Positions 26,347 through 35,664 of a DNA stretch of 64,000 nt are shown piece after piece. The stretch is from Bacteroidota bacterium (GTDB lineage: Bacteria; Bacteroidota; Bacteroidia; Chitinophagales; Chitinophagaceae), in contig JAFDXE010000024.1 of assembly GCA_018268085.1 (NCBI GenBank), positions 1-64,000 of the forward strand, in the 5' to 3' direction. Within the stretch, counting starts at the first letter, position 1, and each line of letters begins with the position of its first letter. Made by a program: the position numbers and the translations under genes. The notes below the pieces were generated by a model that saw nothing but the letters and a program-made list of their open reading frames with translations, did no database searches and had not been told where the DNA came from.

Positions 26347-27927
26347 CTATTTAATATTAGAATAAATAACCCTTAATCTCATCCTGTACTTTGGATCTGT
26401 TGCATTTCCTCCACCGAGTCTTACCCGACCTGCTGCAATCAGGTTTGGAAATGGAATTGCCGTACTTGAGTATTGTGGATAAATTACATTGTAAGGCGCA
26501 AATAATCGCATTTCGTAATTCCCGGTTTGTTTTGTTACGATCTGCTGTACATAACGGGTAACGTTGATCGAGTAATAAATCCTCTCCCCTCCTGGTGCTG
26601 TTGGATCTGCTTTCTTAACCGGCACCCCGCCAAAATAGGAATAATCTATCGTGGGAGAAACATTAAAATTCGGGAAGAACGGTAATCCCGTTTTATTATC
26701 CGGATCATAAGCATAGGAAGGATTCAGATCATAATAGATCGGTTTCCATTTTGATGTTCCGGAATCTACCAGGTCAACATACAGGTAATTCGGCTCACTG
26801 AAATATCCATCATTAACGATATCAGTGGGAATTTGTTCCAGCAATAATTCAGCACGATGAACAATGCGGTTTGAATAGCCTGTTAACTGAGGAATTTTTA
26901 AACTGGCATATAAACCCGGTGCCGTCTGTAAATATATTTCCTGGTCGCCCGGAGTAGGCAGAGCAGTTCTTGTTCGCACAATATGATCGGCAACTGCACC
27001 ACGTCTTGGTAAACCGGAATTTGAACCGTTGTTGTACACCAGCGTGGTCATACTGGTATCTTTAGTTACAGCTCCGTTCTTTCTTTTATAATGTATTTCC
27101 AACCGGGTGTATTTATCTCCCAGTTGCGTATAGATGAGCGCATTTCCTACCGGCATGCTCACGGCAAATCCATTATTCACTCTTGCCCTGAAAAGCGTAT
27201 CCCTGCTTAAAGGACCGCCATAGGCTGAATCTCCACCTTCAAAAATATCTATAAGTGTTTGATTGTTGAGCGGAATGCGGATCTGGTTTATTACTGAATC
27301 TGCTCCTTTCCCGATAACACGGTAAGATGACAAAGTATGAATATCAATGGTTGTTGGATTGCTCAATGCAATACCTGTATTCGGAGCAAAGTTAGTAACA
27401 TCATGAAGGTATGGTTTATCATACGTACCAAGTGAATCCCATACCCCATGCTGATTCCTGTCTACCTCATGTACCTGCAATTGAATCGGGCTCATGGTAT
27501 CTCCATAAATGGCTTTGTACCCAAGACACAATACAATTGAATCAATACCTAAAATGGTATCATTGGGATTTCCCAGGTAAAAAGGATAAAAAGAAGGTTT
27601 TAATTGTAGGTACAACGTAGCTTCAGTCTGGCCGAACAACGGATCATTTATTTTTCCAAAAACATAGTTTTCCGCGGTATTGCTTACCGTTAGTTTGGTA
27701 GAATCTGTAAATATTCCCTGGGCAGTATTGATCGCCAATGTATCGGCGAACGTATTAATATTATCAACAGCCGGTAATAAATCTGCACCGATATTGGTAG
27801 TATCAATTTTTGTACAGCTCCAGTTGAAAATTACAGTAATAAGAAATGCCGATAAAGCGAAGGATACTATGCGTTTACTCACACGTGTAGTTTTAAAAAA
27901 TTTGCCTTGAATTTCACTATTTGGCAA
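26347..27927 (-). CDS. DUF4270 lipoprotein
   Basis: A 526-residue exported lipoprotein; the signal region ends FNWSC (lipid-modified Cys38). DUF4270 proteins are restricted to Bacteroidota. Their predicted beta-rich fold and lipid anchor place them on the outer membrane, role unknown. The start overlaps the end of the glycogen synthase-like gene by 11 bp, so translation is probably coupled. This pairing of DUF4270 with a short GT5 protein is a recurring arrangement in the phylum to my recollection. Confidence 0.82.
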   Translation of the reverse strand: MPNSEIQGKFFKTTRVSKRIVSFALSAFLITVIFNWSCTKIDTTNIGADLLPAVDNINTFADTLAINTAQGIFTDSTKLTVSNTAENYVFGKINDPLFGQTEATLYLQLKPSFYPFYLGNPNDTILGIDSIVLCLGYKAIYGDTMSPIQLQVHEVDRNQHGVWDSLGTYDKPYLHDVTNFAPNTGIALSNPTTIDIHTLSSYRVIGKGADSVINQIRIPLNNQTLIDIFEGGDSAYGGPLSRDTLFRARVNNGFAVSMPVGNALIYTQLGDKYTRLEIHYKRKNGAVTKDTSMTTLVYNNGSNSGLPRRGAVADHIVRTRTALPTPGDQEIYLQTAPGLYASLKIPQLTGYSNRIVHRAELLLEQIPTDIVNDGYFSEPNYLYVDLVDSGTSKWKPIYYDLNPSYAYDPDNKTGLPFFPNFNVSPTIDYSYFGGVPVKKADPTAPGGERIYYSINVTRYVQQIVTKQTGNYEMRLFAPYNVIYPQYSSTAIPFPNLIAAGRVRLGGGNATDPKYRMRLRVIYSNIK

Positions 27928-28729
27928 GGTCGGTATATAATTGTAAATAGTCTGTTAAATCATTCTCTTCATTAAATTTCAACACCTTCTTTCCTTTCAC
28001 TTTTGAGAATTCATCTACCAGTTTTTTATCTACATCTGCAGCGCCAAAACTAATGGCATCAGCAAAGGTTGCTCCGCCACGGAACATGGCCACGTTATTG
28101 GCATCTTTAAAAGGTTCCAGTTCTTTTTTGGTAACGTAGTCGTTTATAGTTGCAAGCTTTAAAAAATCGGCGCCAAGTTTATCTTTAAATGTATTGTGAC
28201 CGATAGTAAAAACAACTTTACTGTTGCTGAATACAGGTTCTTTCTTATAAGCCGATTTGATGAACATAGGGATCAGCCCTGTCATCCAGCCGCTGCAATG
28301 AATGATATCCGGAGGCCAGCCAAATTTCTTTACTGTTTCCAGCGCTCCTTTGCAAAACAACACTGTTCTCAATCCGTTATCATCAAACCATTTGTCTTTT
28401 TCATCGGTAAAGATGGACTTGCGTTTAAAGAAATCTTCATTGTCGAGGAAATATACCTGCAACCTTGCATTAGGTAAAGAAGCCACTTTGATGATTAAGG
28501 GATAATCGTCATTGTCAATAGATACATTGATCCCGGAGAGCCTAACCACTTCATGAAGCCTGTGCCTTCTTTCATTGATCACACCAAAACGCGGCATGAT
28601 GCATCGAACCTCCAGGTTATTGTCGTTCGACAATACTGCAAGCTTATTAACCACCTCAGCAAATTCCGTCAACTCGAGGTAAGGTGACATCTCATTTGCA
28701 ATGAATAAAATTCTTTTCTTTGTTGACAT
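27917..28729 (-). CDS. Glycogen/starch synthase-like protein, N-terminal GT5 domain only
   Basis: The 270 residues correspond to the N-terminal Rossmann half of GT5 glycogen synthases: the start KRILFIANEMSPYLELTEFAEVV is the ADP-glucose site region, usually K-x-G-G-L, here degenerate. DIIHCSGWMTGLIPMFIK is the conserved DxxHxHDW-like segment. The C-terminal catalytic half of a normal synthase (about 480 residues) is missing, and no frameshifted remnant follows, since DUF4270 overlaps. So this is a genuine short protein, with catalytic ability uncertain. Confidence 0.75.
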   Translation of the reverse strand: MSTKKRILFIANEMSPYLELTEFAEVVNKLAVLSNDNNLEVRCIMPRFGVINERRHRLHEVVRLSGINVSIDNDDYPLIIKVASLPNARLQVYFLDNEDFFKRKSIFTDEKDKWFDDNGLRTVLFCKGALETVKKFGWPPDIIHCSGWMTGLIPMFIKSAYKKEPVFSNSKVVFTIGHNTFKDKLGADFLKLATINDYVTKKELEPFKDANNVAMFRGGATFADAISFGAADVDKKLVDEFSKVKGKKVLKFNEENDLTDYLQLYTDLAK

Positions 28730-28767
28730 TTTTACTTAATTGGTGCAGTAATATTTCAAATGGTGCG

Positions 28768-28775
28768 CAAAGGTA
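28768..28775 (-). promoter_or_regulatory. -7 element for the GT5-DUF4270 operon
   Basis: TACCTTTG on the minus strand, 38 bp before the GT5 ATG at 28729, in the 104-bp divergent gap with panC. No -33 match. Confidence 0.45.
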
Positions 28776-28833
28776 CAAATTTTTTCCCGAAATTGTTTGT
28801 TGATAAGGTATTGCTGCTTCATTAATAACGCCT

Positions 28834-29676
28834 ATGCTTATTATAAAAACAACAGGTTTATTGTCTGATTTCATTGAAAAACAGGAAGAAATTGGTTTGT
28901 CAATTGGATTTGTTCCTACTATGGGCGCATTGCATGCCGGACATATTTCTTTGATCACTCAATCTAAATCTGCAAACGATCTTACGGTTTGCAGCGTATT
29001 CGTTAATCCTACCCAGTTTAATAATAAAGATGATTTCAACAAATATCCAATAACCATTGAAGCCGACATTGATAAACTGGAAGCTGCCGGGTGCGACGTA
29101 CTGTTCCTGCCTTCCGTTGATGAAATATATCCACCCGGAATTGAATTTCCTTTGTATGAACTGGGGTACCTCGAAACAATCCTTGAAGGGAAATACAGAC
29201 CTGGACATTATCAGGGCGTATGTAAAGTAGTAGACAGACTTCTCAGCCTCGTTAAACCAACCATCCTCTACCTCGGGCAAAAAGATTACCAGCAATGCAT
29301 GGTTATAAAAAAGATGATGGAGTTGCGCAATATACATGCAGCGGTTCATATCAGCGAAACCATCAGGGAAAAAGACGGACTGGCCATGAGCAGCCGGAAC
29401 ACCCGCCTCAGCAAAGCGGAAAGAGAACAGGCTGTAAAAATTTACGAAACGCTTACATTTATGAAAGCGGAACTTAAAAAAGGATCACTTACCGAAACAG
29501 AACAAAAAGCCACGGATTTTCTTACCGCTAACGGATTTAAAGTTGATTATGCCAGTTACGCCAATGCAAATACCCTTGAATTAATTTCCAACTGGAACGG
29601 CACAACACCAATAGTAATTTTAATTGCAGCTTATTTGGATGAAGTGCGGTTGATCGACAACTTCGTATTGAACTGA
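28834..29676 (+). CDS. panC: Pantothenate synthetase
   Basis: Condenses pantoate and beta-alanine with ATP to make pantothenate, the coenzyme A precursor. The 280 residues carry the nucleotidyltransferase motif PTMGALHAGH at 28-37 (HxGH), the pantoate-binding Q and FVNPTQF segment, GQKDYQQ and LAMSSRN near residue 185. Length is normal. panB is present 6 kb downstream; panD was not seen in the window. Divergent from the GT5 operon; a UPF0104 gene follows 100 bp later. Confidence 0.95.
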   Translation: MLIIKTTGLLSDFIEKQEEIGLSIGFVPTMGALHAGHISLITQSKSANDLTVCSVFVNPTQFNNKDDFNKYPITIEADIDKLEAAGCDVLFLPSVDEIYPPGIEFPLYELGYLETILEGKYRPGHYQGVCKVVDRLLSLVKPTILYLGQKDYQQCMVIKKMMELRNIHAAVHISETIREKDGLAMSSRNTRLSKAEREQAVKIYETLTFMKAELKKGSLTETEQKATDFLTANGFKVDYASYANANTLELISNWNGTTPIVILIAAYLDEVRLIDNFVLN

Positions 29677-29776
29677 CAGGCCTGAAAAGCTTCAGATATC
29701 TTCAGACCCATGAATGATATTTTACCATTTCGCCGGGTAAATTCTCTTCTGTAAACATTGTATATTACATGCGATT

Positions 29777-30814
29777 ATGCATAAACGCCTGTTCTCCATA
29801 TTGCAATATGTGTTGTTCCTGGGAGCCGGCATTTTCCTGGTGTGGTGGCAGTTCAATGCCATGTCGGCAAATGAAAAAAATGAATTTTATAATGCATTAA
29901 GAGGCGCTAACTACTGGTTGCTCATTCCTATTATCCTCATGAGCCTGGCAAGCCATTTAAGCCGTTCAATGCGCTGGAAATTACTCATGGAACCGCTTGG
30001 ATACAAACCCTTACTCTCGAACGTATTTGCGGTTACCCTTATCGGTTACCTTATCAATGCTGCCGTTCCGAGGTTGGGTGAAATTGCCAAATGCAGTTTC
30101 CTCGCCCGTTATGAAAAACTAAAAGTTGATAAGATCGTAGGAACCATTATTGTTGAACGAACATTTGATCTTTTCTGCTATGTCATTTTTATCGGCATCA
30201 CCGTGCTCATTCAAATAGATGTAATTGGCGATGTTGTAAAAAGTAAACTTAAACTCATTTCCGGATCGGGAGGATTTCCTTTGTGGGCAAAATTGCTGAT
30301 CCTGATAGCCGTCATTGCGGGCATTATGTACCTGATTAAATTCCTCATCAGGAAATTTCCGTACAACCGCTTCATCATTAAAATAAACAATTTTGAAAAA
30401 GGTTTGATTGAAGGATTCAAATCTATCAGGAACCTGAAACACCGTAAAGCATTCCTGCTTCATACACTTTTCATCTGGTCGATGTATTTATTACAAATCT
30501 ATGTTGGATTTTATGCGATGGAAGGAACCATGCACCTGAGTATCAAAGCCGCTTTTTCTGTACTTACACTGGCTACACTGGCCATGATCGCAACACCCAA
30601 CGGCATCGGAACGTTCCCGATATTCGTAATGCAAACGTTGCTCATTTATAATATAGCAGCGCCATTGGGCCAGGCTTTCGGATCACTGATATGGGGCGTA
30701 TCTACCAGTATCATTTTATGTGCCGGTGGCATCTCAACAATTTTATTACCGTTAATAAACAGGAAAAAACATGAAGGCAGTACAATCAATACCAGGGAAA
30801 ATTTTCAACCTTGA
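29777..30814 (+). CDS. UPF0104 / lysylphosphatidylglycerol synthase TM-region family membrane protein
   Basis: A 345-residue polytopic inner-membrane protein with about eight hydrophobic segments. Family signatures include SRSMRWKLLMEPLG, the RLGEIAKCSFLARYE segment and IIVERTFDLF. It corresponds to the flippase-like transmembrane half of MprF and to AglD-type proteins, without the soluble aminoacyl-transfer half. Its substrate is likely a lipid. The last 44 bp overlap the start of rfaE2 on the same strand, which makes coupled translation likely. Confidence 0.8.
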   Translation: MHKRLFSILQYVLFLGAGIFLVWWQFNAMSANEKNEFYNALRGANYWLLIPIILMSLASHLSRSMRWKLLMEPLGYKPLLSNVFAVTLIGYLINAAVPRLGEIAKCSFLARYEKLKVDKIVGTIIVERTFDLFCYVIFIGITVLIQIDVIGDVVKSKLKLISGSGGFPLWAKLLILIAVIAGIMYLIKFLIRKFPYNRFIIKINNFEKGLIEGFKSIRNLKHRKAFLLHTLFIWSMYLLQIYVGFYAMEGTMHLSIKAAFSVLTLATLAMIATPNGIGTFPIFVMQTLLIYNIAAPLGQAFGSLIWGVSTSIILCAGGISTILLPLINRKKHEGSTINTRENFQP

Positions 30815-31265
30815 TGAACTGAAAAAACAGGTTACCCGGTGGCGATTAAAAAATAAAAAAATTGTTTTTACAAACGGCGTATTTGATATTCTCCATGAAG
30901 GACATATTGCATCACTCAGCGAAGCGGCCGCATACGGCGATATATTAATCGTTGCGGTTAATGCAGATGCATCCGTTAAAAGATTGAAAGGCCCCTCCCG
31001 CCCTGTTAACCCCGAAAATGCAAGAGCATTACTACTGGCTTCTCTCTCGATGACAGACGCTGTGATCATTTTTGAAGACGATACACCACTTGAACTCGTA
31101 AAAGCATTGTTGCCCGATATTATGGTTAAGGGAGGTGATTATACCGTAGAACAAATTGCCGGTGCAAAAGAAATAATTGCCAATGGCGGTGAAGTAAAAC
31201 TTGCACGAATTGTGGAAGGAATTTCCACAACTGCCATCATTGCAAAAATGAAAGCACATGCGTAA
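30771..31265 (+). CDS. rfaE2: D-glycero-beta-D-manno-heptose 1-phosphate adenylyltransferase
   Basis: The stand-alone adenylyltransferase half of HldE: it activates heptose-1-phosphate with ATP to ADP-heptose for the LPS inner core. In its 164 residues the cytidylyltransferase motif TNGVFDILHEGH contains HxGH at 42-45, followed by SVKRLKGPSRPVN and ISTTAII near the end, all canonical. The kinase half (rfaE1) is not in this window. It overlaps the UPF0104 gene by 44 bp. Confidence 0.9.
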   Translation: MKAVQSIPGKIFNLDELKKQVTRWRLKNKKIVFTNGVFDILHEGHIASLSEAAAYGDILIVAVNADASVKRLKGPSRPVNPENARALLLASLSMTDAVIIFEDDTPLELVKALLPDIMVKGGDYTVEQIAGAKEIIANGGEVKLARIVEGISTTAIIAKMKAHA

Positions 31266-31352
31266 ACGTTAGGTACGATAATTTCATTATAATTTAATAT
31301 TGGAAAATAACATTATCACGAAGGGGGCATTAATTTTAATCAACTAATTGCT

Positions 31353-33452
31353 TTGCACAAAAGAAAAACAATCATACGGGACATCAGTTGGCTATCTTTC
31401 AACAGTCGTGTACTACAGGAGGCTGCAGACGATACCGTGCCTTTAAAAGAACGCATTCGCTTCCTTGGTATTTTTTCCAACAACCTGGATGAATTCTTCA
31501 GGGTAAGAGTAGCCGCTCTCAAAAAAATGATTGAACTGGGCAACAAAGCAAGAATGCACCTGGAAGAAGATCCTGAAAGTATTCTCAATGAGATCCAGGA
31601 CATCAGCATGGCCCAGCAAACAGAATTTGAAAGAGTATGGAAAGATATATTGCGTGAACTGCAGAAAGAAAAAATCTTCATTGTAAACGAGAAAAAATTA
31701 AATGTTGCCCAGCAAAAATTCATACTCGAATATTTTAATGAAGAAGTAAGAAGTCATATCGTTCCCCTGATGATAGAAAACATACAGGGCTTCCCGGTAC
31801 TGAATGACAAATCTATTTACCTCGCCTGCAAACTGTCGAAGAAAGACGGTAGCATTCCTCAGAAATACGCACTGGTTTCAATACCATCGAGGCAGCTATC
31901 CCGCTTTCTCATTCTCCCCTCCAAAAATGATGAACAGTTTATTATTTTACTGGATGATGTGATTCGCTACTGTTTGCCAAACATATTTTCATTCTTTGGA
32001 TACGACCAGTTTTCTGCTCATACCATCAAAGTAACAAGGGATGCAGAAATTGATATCGATAACGATGTATCTACTTCACTTATTCAGAAAATTGAAAAAG
32101 GATTAAAGAACCGGAAGAAAGGAAAACCTGTTCGTTTTGTATTTGATAAAGAAATAGATCCCGAATTCCTGGCGTGGTTAATTAAAAAACTTGGTCTTTC
32201 ACAAAAAGACAACCTGGTGCCTGGCGCACGCATTCATAACTTCAAAGATTTTATGAATTTCCCTGATTCAGTTTTTAAACAAAAAAGCCAGCGGAAAAAA
32301 CCTTTTACGCATCCATCTCTTCGTTTTGCCAGCAGCGTTACAAATGTGATACTGGATAAAGATGTGATGCTGCATTTCCCCTATCATTCTTTCAATAGTG
32401 TGATAGACCTGTTGAGAGAAGCCGCAATTGATCCTGATGTAGTAAGCATAAAAATTACCTGCTACCGCCTGGCGCCCCGTTCAAAAATCATCAATGCACT
32501 TACCAATGCCGTTCGAAACGGAAAACATGTTACGGTTGTACTGGAACTAAGGGCAAGATTTGATGAAGAAGCCAATCTTGAATGGAAAGCTGAACTCGAG
32601 GAAGCCGGTGTTAAAGTATTACTTGGTGTGCCCGAACTGAAAGTGCATGCAAAGCTTTGCCTGATTAAAAAAAGAGTAAATAATGTAACCACGCATTTTG
32701 GATTTGTGAGCACCGGTAATCTTAATGAGAAAACAGCGCTGGCTTATGGTGACCATTGCCTGCTTACATCCGACAGGAACATCATGGCCGATGTAAACCG
32801 CATATTTACTTATCTCGAGTTACCAAAAACAAGAGGCGCTTACCTTAAAGCCTGTAAAACACTCATCGTAAGTCCGGTTTCAATGCGTAAACAATTTACC
32901 GCAATGGTTGACCGCGAAATAAAGAATGCACTGCACAAAAAACCTGCATCCATCATTCTAAAATTGAATTCACTCAGTGATAATTTACTCATAGAAAAAT
33001 TATACCAGGCAGCAAAAGCCGGAGTTGAAATAAAACTCATCATCCGCGGCATCTGTTGCATGTTAACGGAGAATAAAAAATTTAAGAAACCCATACAGGC
33101 CATCAGCATCATTGATGAATACCTCGAACATGCAAGAGTGATGATATTTCACAATGGAGGAAAAGAAAAAGTATTTATCTCCTCAGCAGACTGGATGGTA
33201 AGAAACATTGATCACCGTGTGGAAGCTGCCTGTCCGGTACTGGATGAAAAAATGCAGAAAGAATTAAAAGACCTCCTGCAAATTCAATTACAGGATAATG
33301 TTAAGGCCCGCATACTCGACAACGAATTGCGCAACCAATATGTAAACCCACGCAACCAGAGCAAGATCCGTTCGCAGGTAGAAACATACAATTATCTCTA
33401 CCGTAAATTATCCACACATTTTTTTGAACCCCTTTTTACTGTTCCGGTTTAA
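31353..33452 (+). CDS. ppk1: Polyphosphate kinase 1
   Basis: Makes polyphosphate from ATP reversibly, at the membrane. The 699 residues show the N-terminal RDISWLSFNSRVLQEA, the head domain, and the two PLD-like catalytic domains with KVHAKL (His432 is the expected autophosphorylated residue) and STGNLNEKTALAYGDHCLLT. The start is TTG at 31353. The frame has a stop at 31308-31310 and no ATG in between, and the first internal Met is too far in (after the conserved N-terminus). Followed by ppx 56 bp downstream. Confidence 0.93.
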   Translation: MHKRKTIIRDISWLSFNSRVLQEAADDTVPLKERIRFLGIFSNNLDEFFRVRVAALKKMIELGNKARMHLEEDPESILNEIQDISMAQQTEFERVWKDILRELQKEKIFIVNEKKLNVAQQKFILEYFNEEVRSHIVPLMIENIQGFPVLNDKSIYLACKLSKKDGSIPQKYALVSIPSRQLSRFLILPSKNDEQFIILLDDVIRYCLPNIFSFFGYDQFSAHTIKVTRDAEIDIDNDVSTSLIQKIEKGLKNRKKGKPVRFVFDKEIDPEFLAWLIKKLGLSQKDNLVPGARIHNFKDFMNFPDSVFKQKSQRKKPFTHPSLRFASSVTNVILDKDVMLHFPYHSFNSVIDLLREAAIDPDVVSIKITCYRLAPRSKIINALTNAVRNGKHVTVVLELRARFDEEANLEWKAELEEAGVKVLLGVPELKVHAKLCLIKKRVNNVTTHFGFVSTGNLNEKTALAYGDHCLLTSDRNIMADVNRIFTYLELPKTRGAYLKACKTLIVSPVSMRKQFTAMVDREIKNALHKKPASIILKLNSLSDNLLIEKLYQAAKAGVEIKLIIRGICCMLTENKKFKKPIQAISIIDEYLEHARVMIFHNGGKEKVFISSADWMVRNIDHRVEAACPVLDEKMQKELKDLLQIQLQDNVKARILDNELRNQYVNPRNQSKIRSQVETYNYLYRKLSTHFFEPLFTVPV

Positions 33453-33508
33453 ATTTAATAAGCGAACTTGCAGCTTCATCTTTATTGATTCAACTCAACC
33501 AATAACTT

Positions 33509-34411
33509 TTGAAACTTGCAGCCATTGATATAGGCAGTAACGCCGCAAGACTCCTGATCACCGAAGTGATCCAGCAACCGTTCCAGGCGCCGGTTTTCAA
33601 TAAACTTAATCTCATTCGTGTTCCTTTACGTTTGGGCTTCGATGTTTTTGAAAACGGACTGATTTCTCCCGGCAAAACACAAATGCTCATACAAACACTA
33701 AAAGCCTACCGGCACCTCATAAACGCTTACGAAGTGGATGCCATAAAAGCCTGTGCAACCAGTGCCATGAGGGATGCATCCAATGCGTCATCAATTCTCG
33801 ATATCGTACAAAAAGAAACCGGGCTTTTTCTGGAAGTAATTTCTGGCGATATGGAAGCGAATCTTGTGTATGAAAACCATGTAGCGGAAAATATGGACAA
33901 AGATCATAGTTACATGTACATCGATGTAGGCGGTGGAAGTACTGAAACCTCTTTCTTCAGCAATGGTAAACTGGCATTCAAAAAATCATATAATATCGGC
34001 ACCATTCGCCTGTTAAAAAAAATGGTAACGGATAAAGAATGGGATGAGATGAAAGAGGAAATCAAAGAAGCTACCCGCGGGGAAAAAGAAGTTATGGCCA
34101 TCGGTAGCGGTGGTAACATCAACAAAGTTTTCTCTATGAGCAAACGCAAAGAAGGCAAACCACTTCCGCTCGAATTATTGCGGGATTATTATAAAGAACT
34201 GGATGCGGTTCCGTTGAAAGACAGGATTTCAAAATACGGTTTGAGGGAAGATAGAGCTGATGTAATTGTTCCGGCCTTATTAATTTATATCAATGTAATG
34301 CGCTGGGCAGGGGCAGAAGAAATTTCTGTTCCTAAAATTGGATTGGCAGATGGATTGGTGAGGCATTTGTGGGATGAGATGAAAGAGAAAGCGGGAAGCC
34401 ATTCGCTATAA
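33509..34411 (+). CDS. Exopolyphosphatase / Ppx-GppA family phosphatase
   Basis: A 300-residue member of the Ppx/GppA (ASKHA) family which hydrolyses terminal phosphate from polyphosphate, or the phosphate of pppGpp. AAIDIGSNAARLLI is the phosphate-1 motif, YIDVGGGSTE the second phosphate motif, and the C-terminal HD-like domain of long Ppx is absent. Its position directly after ppk1 favours polyphosphate as the substrate. Start TTG at 33509 is forced: a stop codon lies one codon upstream. Confidence 0.85.
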   Translation: MKLAAIDIGSNAARLLITEVIQQPFQAPVFNKLNLIRVPLRLGFDVFENGLISPGKTQMLIQTLKAYRHLINAYEVDAIKACATSAMRDASNASSILDIVQKETGLFLEVISGDMEANLVYENHVAENMDKDHSYMYIDVGGGSTETSFFSNGKLAFKKSYNIGTIRLLKKMVTDKEWDEMKEEIKEATRGEKEVMAIGSGGNINKVFSMSKRKEGKPLPLELLRDYYKELDAVPLKDRISKYGLREDRADVIVPALLIYINVMRWAGAEEISVPKIGLADGLVRHLWDEMKEKAGSHSL

Positions 34412-34495
34412 CATGCAGCTTTAATAACAAACATCCTGCTTATACTGTTAACATTGTTTTTGTACCATTACGCAAAGGATTATCGTTCTGATGAA

Positions 34496-35530
34496 ATGAA
34501 AAAATCAATATTCATTTTATTTTTCTGGGGAGGCCAATTGATTGCTCAAAACCACGGGCCTGTATTTTTCGACCGTTTTACGCAGTCTCCTGAAATAGAA
34601 TGGGCAGGATGGCGCACAGATACATTTCATTTTACCAGTATTAACCTGAGTGAAATACTCAGGAAAAAATATAACCAGGGAACGATAAAAGTTTGCATGC
34701 CGGATGCAATGGTGAATTTTGATCCGTGTTGCATCCATTATGCCTCTACATGTGAAATTAAATGGGGCTCCCAATGCAATGCAGATATACCCATTTTCGA
34801 TGATTCGGGAAATGTTGTAAAAAAGCCGACAGAAGAACAAAAAAGGGATAATGAACTAATTCCCGAAAACGAATTAAACGACAGTAGTGTATTCAATGTT
34901 TTGGAAATACCTCAATTGCTATATTTCGAAAACAACCGTCTTAAAGTGTTTATACCTTTTGTGTACACAAAAAGATCGATAATCACTTCCGGGCAAATAA
35001 ACCTTGGTCCTGCATTATTATTTGCCACCTGTTTTAATTTCAAAAGGAAACAAACTGCCGGCAAAAGGGATAAGATTATTCCCCTTCAGCAAACAACCAA
35101 AAGAATCAACATCGATTCCATATTCATTGGCTATGAACATTACCAGGTAAAGGAAATGTATGAAAAGAATATAGCAAAAATGCTGTGGCCGCTGATCAGT
35201 AATGAAAGTCCAAACGTTTATTCAGCAGTAAACGGAAGTAAATTATCTATGAATGATCTAAATAACCTATTAAACCAGGGTGAAAAAATTGTAGTACCGG
35301 TGTATGACAGTACAGGCAATATAACTGCTAGTGAATATTTTTTCAAGTCAACACTTTCTCCTGCAGTTTTTAAAGAAATTGAAATTACGCAGCAATGGTA
35401 TTACAATGAAACAAAAAATATCGTTTATTGCTTTATCCCTCAAATTATACTGTACGCACCTTTATTTAAAAATGGTACTTATGAAGCAGCGCCCAGTCCT
35501 GTTGTTACAATACTATTTAAAAACCAATAA
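34496..35530 (+). CDS. Secreted protein of unknown function, possibly GldN-like
   Basis: A 344-residue exported protein; I start at ATG 34496, giving signal peptide MKKSIFILFFWGGQLIAQ. A cysteine cluster (CMPDAM...CC...C...C, around 67-94) may form disulfides. The last third, with SMNDLNNLLNQGEK and EIEITQQWYYNETKN...IILYAPLF, faintly recalls the C-terminal part of GldN-type gliding/T9SS proteins, but the length and the rest do not settle it. No gene of the type IX secretion system is nearby. Placed between ppx and panB with no obvious link. Confidence 0.5.
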   Translation: MKKSIFILFFWGGQLIAQNHGPVFFDRFTQSPEIEWAGWRTDTFHFTSINLSEILRKKYNQGTIKVCMPDAMVNFDPCCIHYASTCEIKWGSQCNADIPIFDDSGNVVKKPTEEQKRDNELIPENELNDSSVFNVLEIPQLLYFENNRLKVFIPFVYTKRSIITSGQINLGPALLFATCFNFKRKQTAGKRDKIIPLQQTTKRINIDSIFIGYEHYQVKEMYEKNIAKMLWPLISNESPNVYSAVNGSKLSMNDLNNLLNQGEKIVVPVYDSTGNITASEYFFKSTLSPAVFKEIEITQQWYYNETKNIVYCFIPQIILYAPLFKNGTYEAAPSPVVTILFKNQ

Positions 35531-35664
35531 CTATCGCCTGATATCTTTCAACTAAAATCTTTCCCTTACATTTACACTTTCAAGCGATAACTGCCGGACT
35601 TGTTTTATTCTAATGCAGAGCCATCTCCCCTTCTTCGCTATTAACATTCACTAATTTATTTTTT

